This document shows positions 63,346-64,000 of a DNA stretch of 64,000 nucleotides, piece by piece. Numbering within the stretch: the first letter of the stretch is position 1; each line of letters begins with the position of its first letter. The notes under the pieces are model-generated. The model was not told the origin of the DNA. It did not search any database and saw only the letters and a list, made by a program, of their open reading frames with translations. This stretch comes from Siniperca chuatsi (Eukaryota > Chordata > Actinopteri > Centrarchiformes > Sinipercidae): the NCBI RefSeq assembly GCF_020085105.1, contig NC_058062.1, positions 25,019,562-25,083,561 of the forward strand. Reading direction: 5' to 3'. Position numbers and translations under genes: made by a program.

Positions 63346-64000
63346 GAGCAATAATCATGATCGGTGTTGGCTAGCATGTGAGTATCCATCATTATCTAAC
63401 TGATGAATGGATGCGTTAAGTTATCTAAGGAAGCCATACATTGTTCAGATCTGTTTTATCGTATGATGAAGAAGCTGACATCGTCTCCAATAAGTCTGAT
63501 TATTATTGGTTATGCTACGTTTGGATGTAATGACATACTTTAAGGAAATGTTCCCTCCCGATACTGTGCTCCAAGACCACGTCTCCAAACGTGAGGAAGG
63601 TGCTATTGTGGAAGATTCCGTTCAGTTCAGTTGTATTTCTACAGCGCCAGCTCAGAGCAGAAGTTTTCTCACCGCACTTTTCCTACAGCGCAGGTCTAGA
63701 CCGGACTCTTTATGATATTTACAGAGACCCAACAGATCCCGCCGTGAGCAAGCAGGATGCGTTTCAAATGGGCGATGCCCTTTTGTCTCCAGCTGGGACA
63801 CGGTGTTGGGTTCTGATAGTCGGGATGTTTGACGGAGACATTGGAATGGTCTGGGTGGCTGTCATTTCTCCATGGTGGTGCGTCTTTCTGTTCTGTGGAG
63901 CGCTTTTTATTTCTCCAGTAGAATTTAGATAGCGCTGCATCAGATGAAACAGTCTTTGTGTTACGTGATGAATGCCTGCAGAATAGATGGCTTTACTGAT
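63346..64000. other. DUSP intron continuation
   Basis: No exon recognised. The only identifiable content is an L2-type LINE tail (63610-63760). Confidence 0.5.
63610..63760 (-). mobile_element. L2-type LINE 3' tail fragment
   Basis: Reverse complement matches the tail of the LINE at 30250-32105: the caagt/gctcac, ttgttgggtctctgtaaat, tagacctg and ggcgc-tataaat modules in the same order, though more diverged (gcgccagctcagagcag). Confidence 0.75.

Noticed and set aside
61870..63403. Several 350-490-codon open frames on both strands
   Set aside because: They are translations of the TGCG/CGCA repeat, which lacks stop codons in all frames; the peptides are simple Cys/Arg/Ala/Val or Ala/Arg/Thr/His repeats.

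Overview
The window is a piece of a teleost fish nuclear genome. The genes are split by GT-AG introns, and the interspersed repeats are fish types (L2-clade LINEs, Rex1-like RT, tRNA-derived SINEs, hAT and Tc1 relics, solo LTRs). There is no bacterial gene organisation. I rebuilt the genes by hand from splice sites, reading-frame phase and remembered similarity to the human proteins; nothing was searched.

All four genes lie on the minus strand. From high to low coordinates they are: (1) the last coding exon of a MAP-kinase phosphatase of DUSP8/DUSP16 type (61075-61837), the rest of which lies beyond the right edge; (2) RRAS, complete in six exons (52765-58472), ending in the R-Ras CAAX box CVLL; (3) PRRG2, a single-pass Gla-domain protein with a PPPY tail (45005-47968, five exons); (4) PRR12, 15 coding exons from 42870 down to 1185, with only the last coding exon missing beyond the left edge. 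The 15 PRR12 exons sum to 8,475 nt, exactly 2,825 codons, with compatible phases at every junction. RRAS (197 aa) and PRRG2 (194 aa) also close in frame.

PRRG2, PRR12 and RRAS are also neighbours on human 19q13.33 (from memory), so this is conserved microsynteny. The order and relative orientation of RRAS differ, and a DUSP gene sits next to it here.

The introns are crowded with repeats. PRR12 intron 12 (5463-14139) holds a minus-strand L2 LINE that was itself interrupted twice: by a plus-strand L2 LINE (9614-12240, TATAG duplication) and by a truncated RT fragment (7810-8357, 16-bp duplication). Two solo LTRs with perfect 5-bp duplications are at 1824-2364 and 35514-35978. A 1.36-kb block of almost strictly alternating pyrimidine/purine (TG/CG) lies in the DUSP intron about 0.15 kb from its last coding exon.

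PRR12 exon 11 carries a ~270-residue Arg/Glu/Lys block absent from the human protein as I remember it. I see no wholly new multi-gene system. The most unusual signals are the alternating TG/CG block, the charged PRR12 expansion, the PRRG2 stop codon placed inside a consensus splice donor, and the nested LINE insertions.
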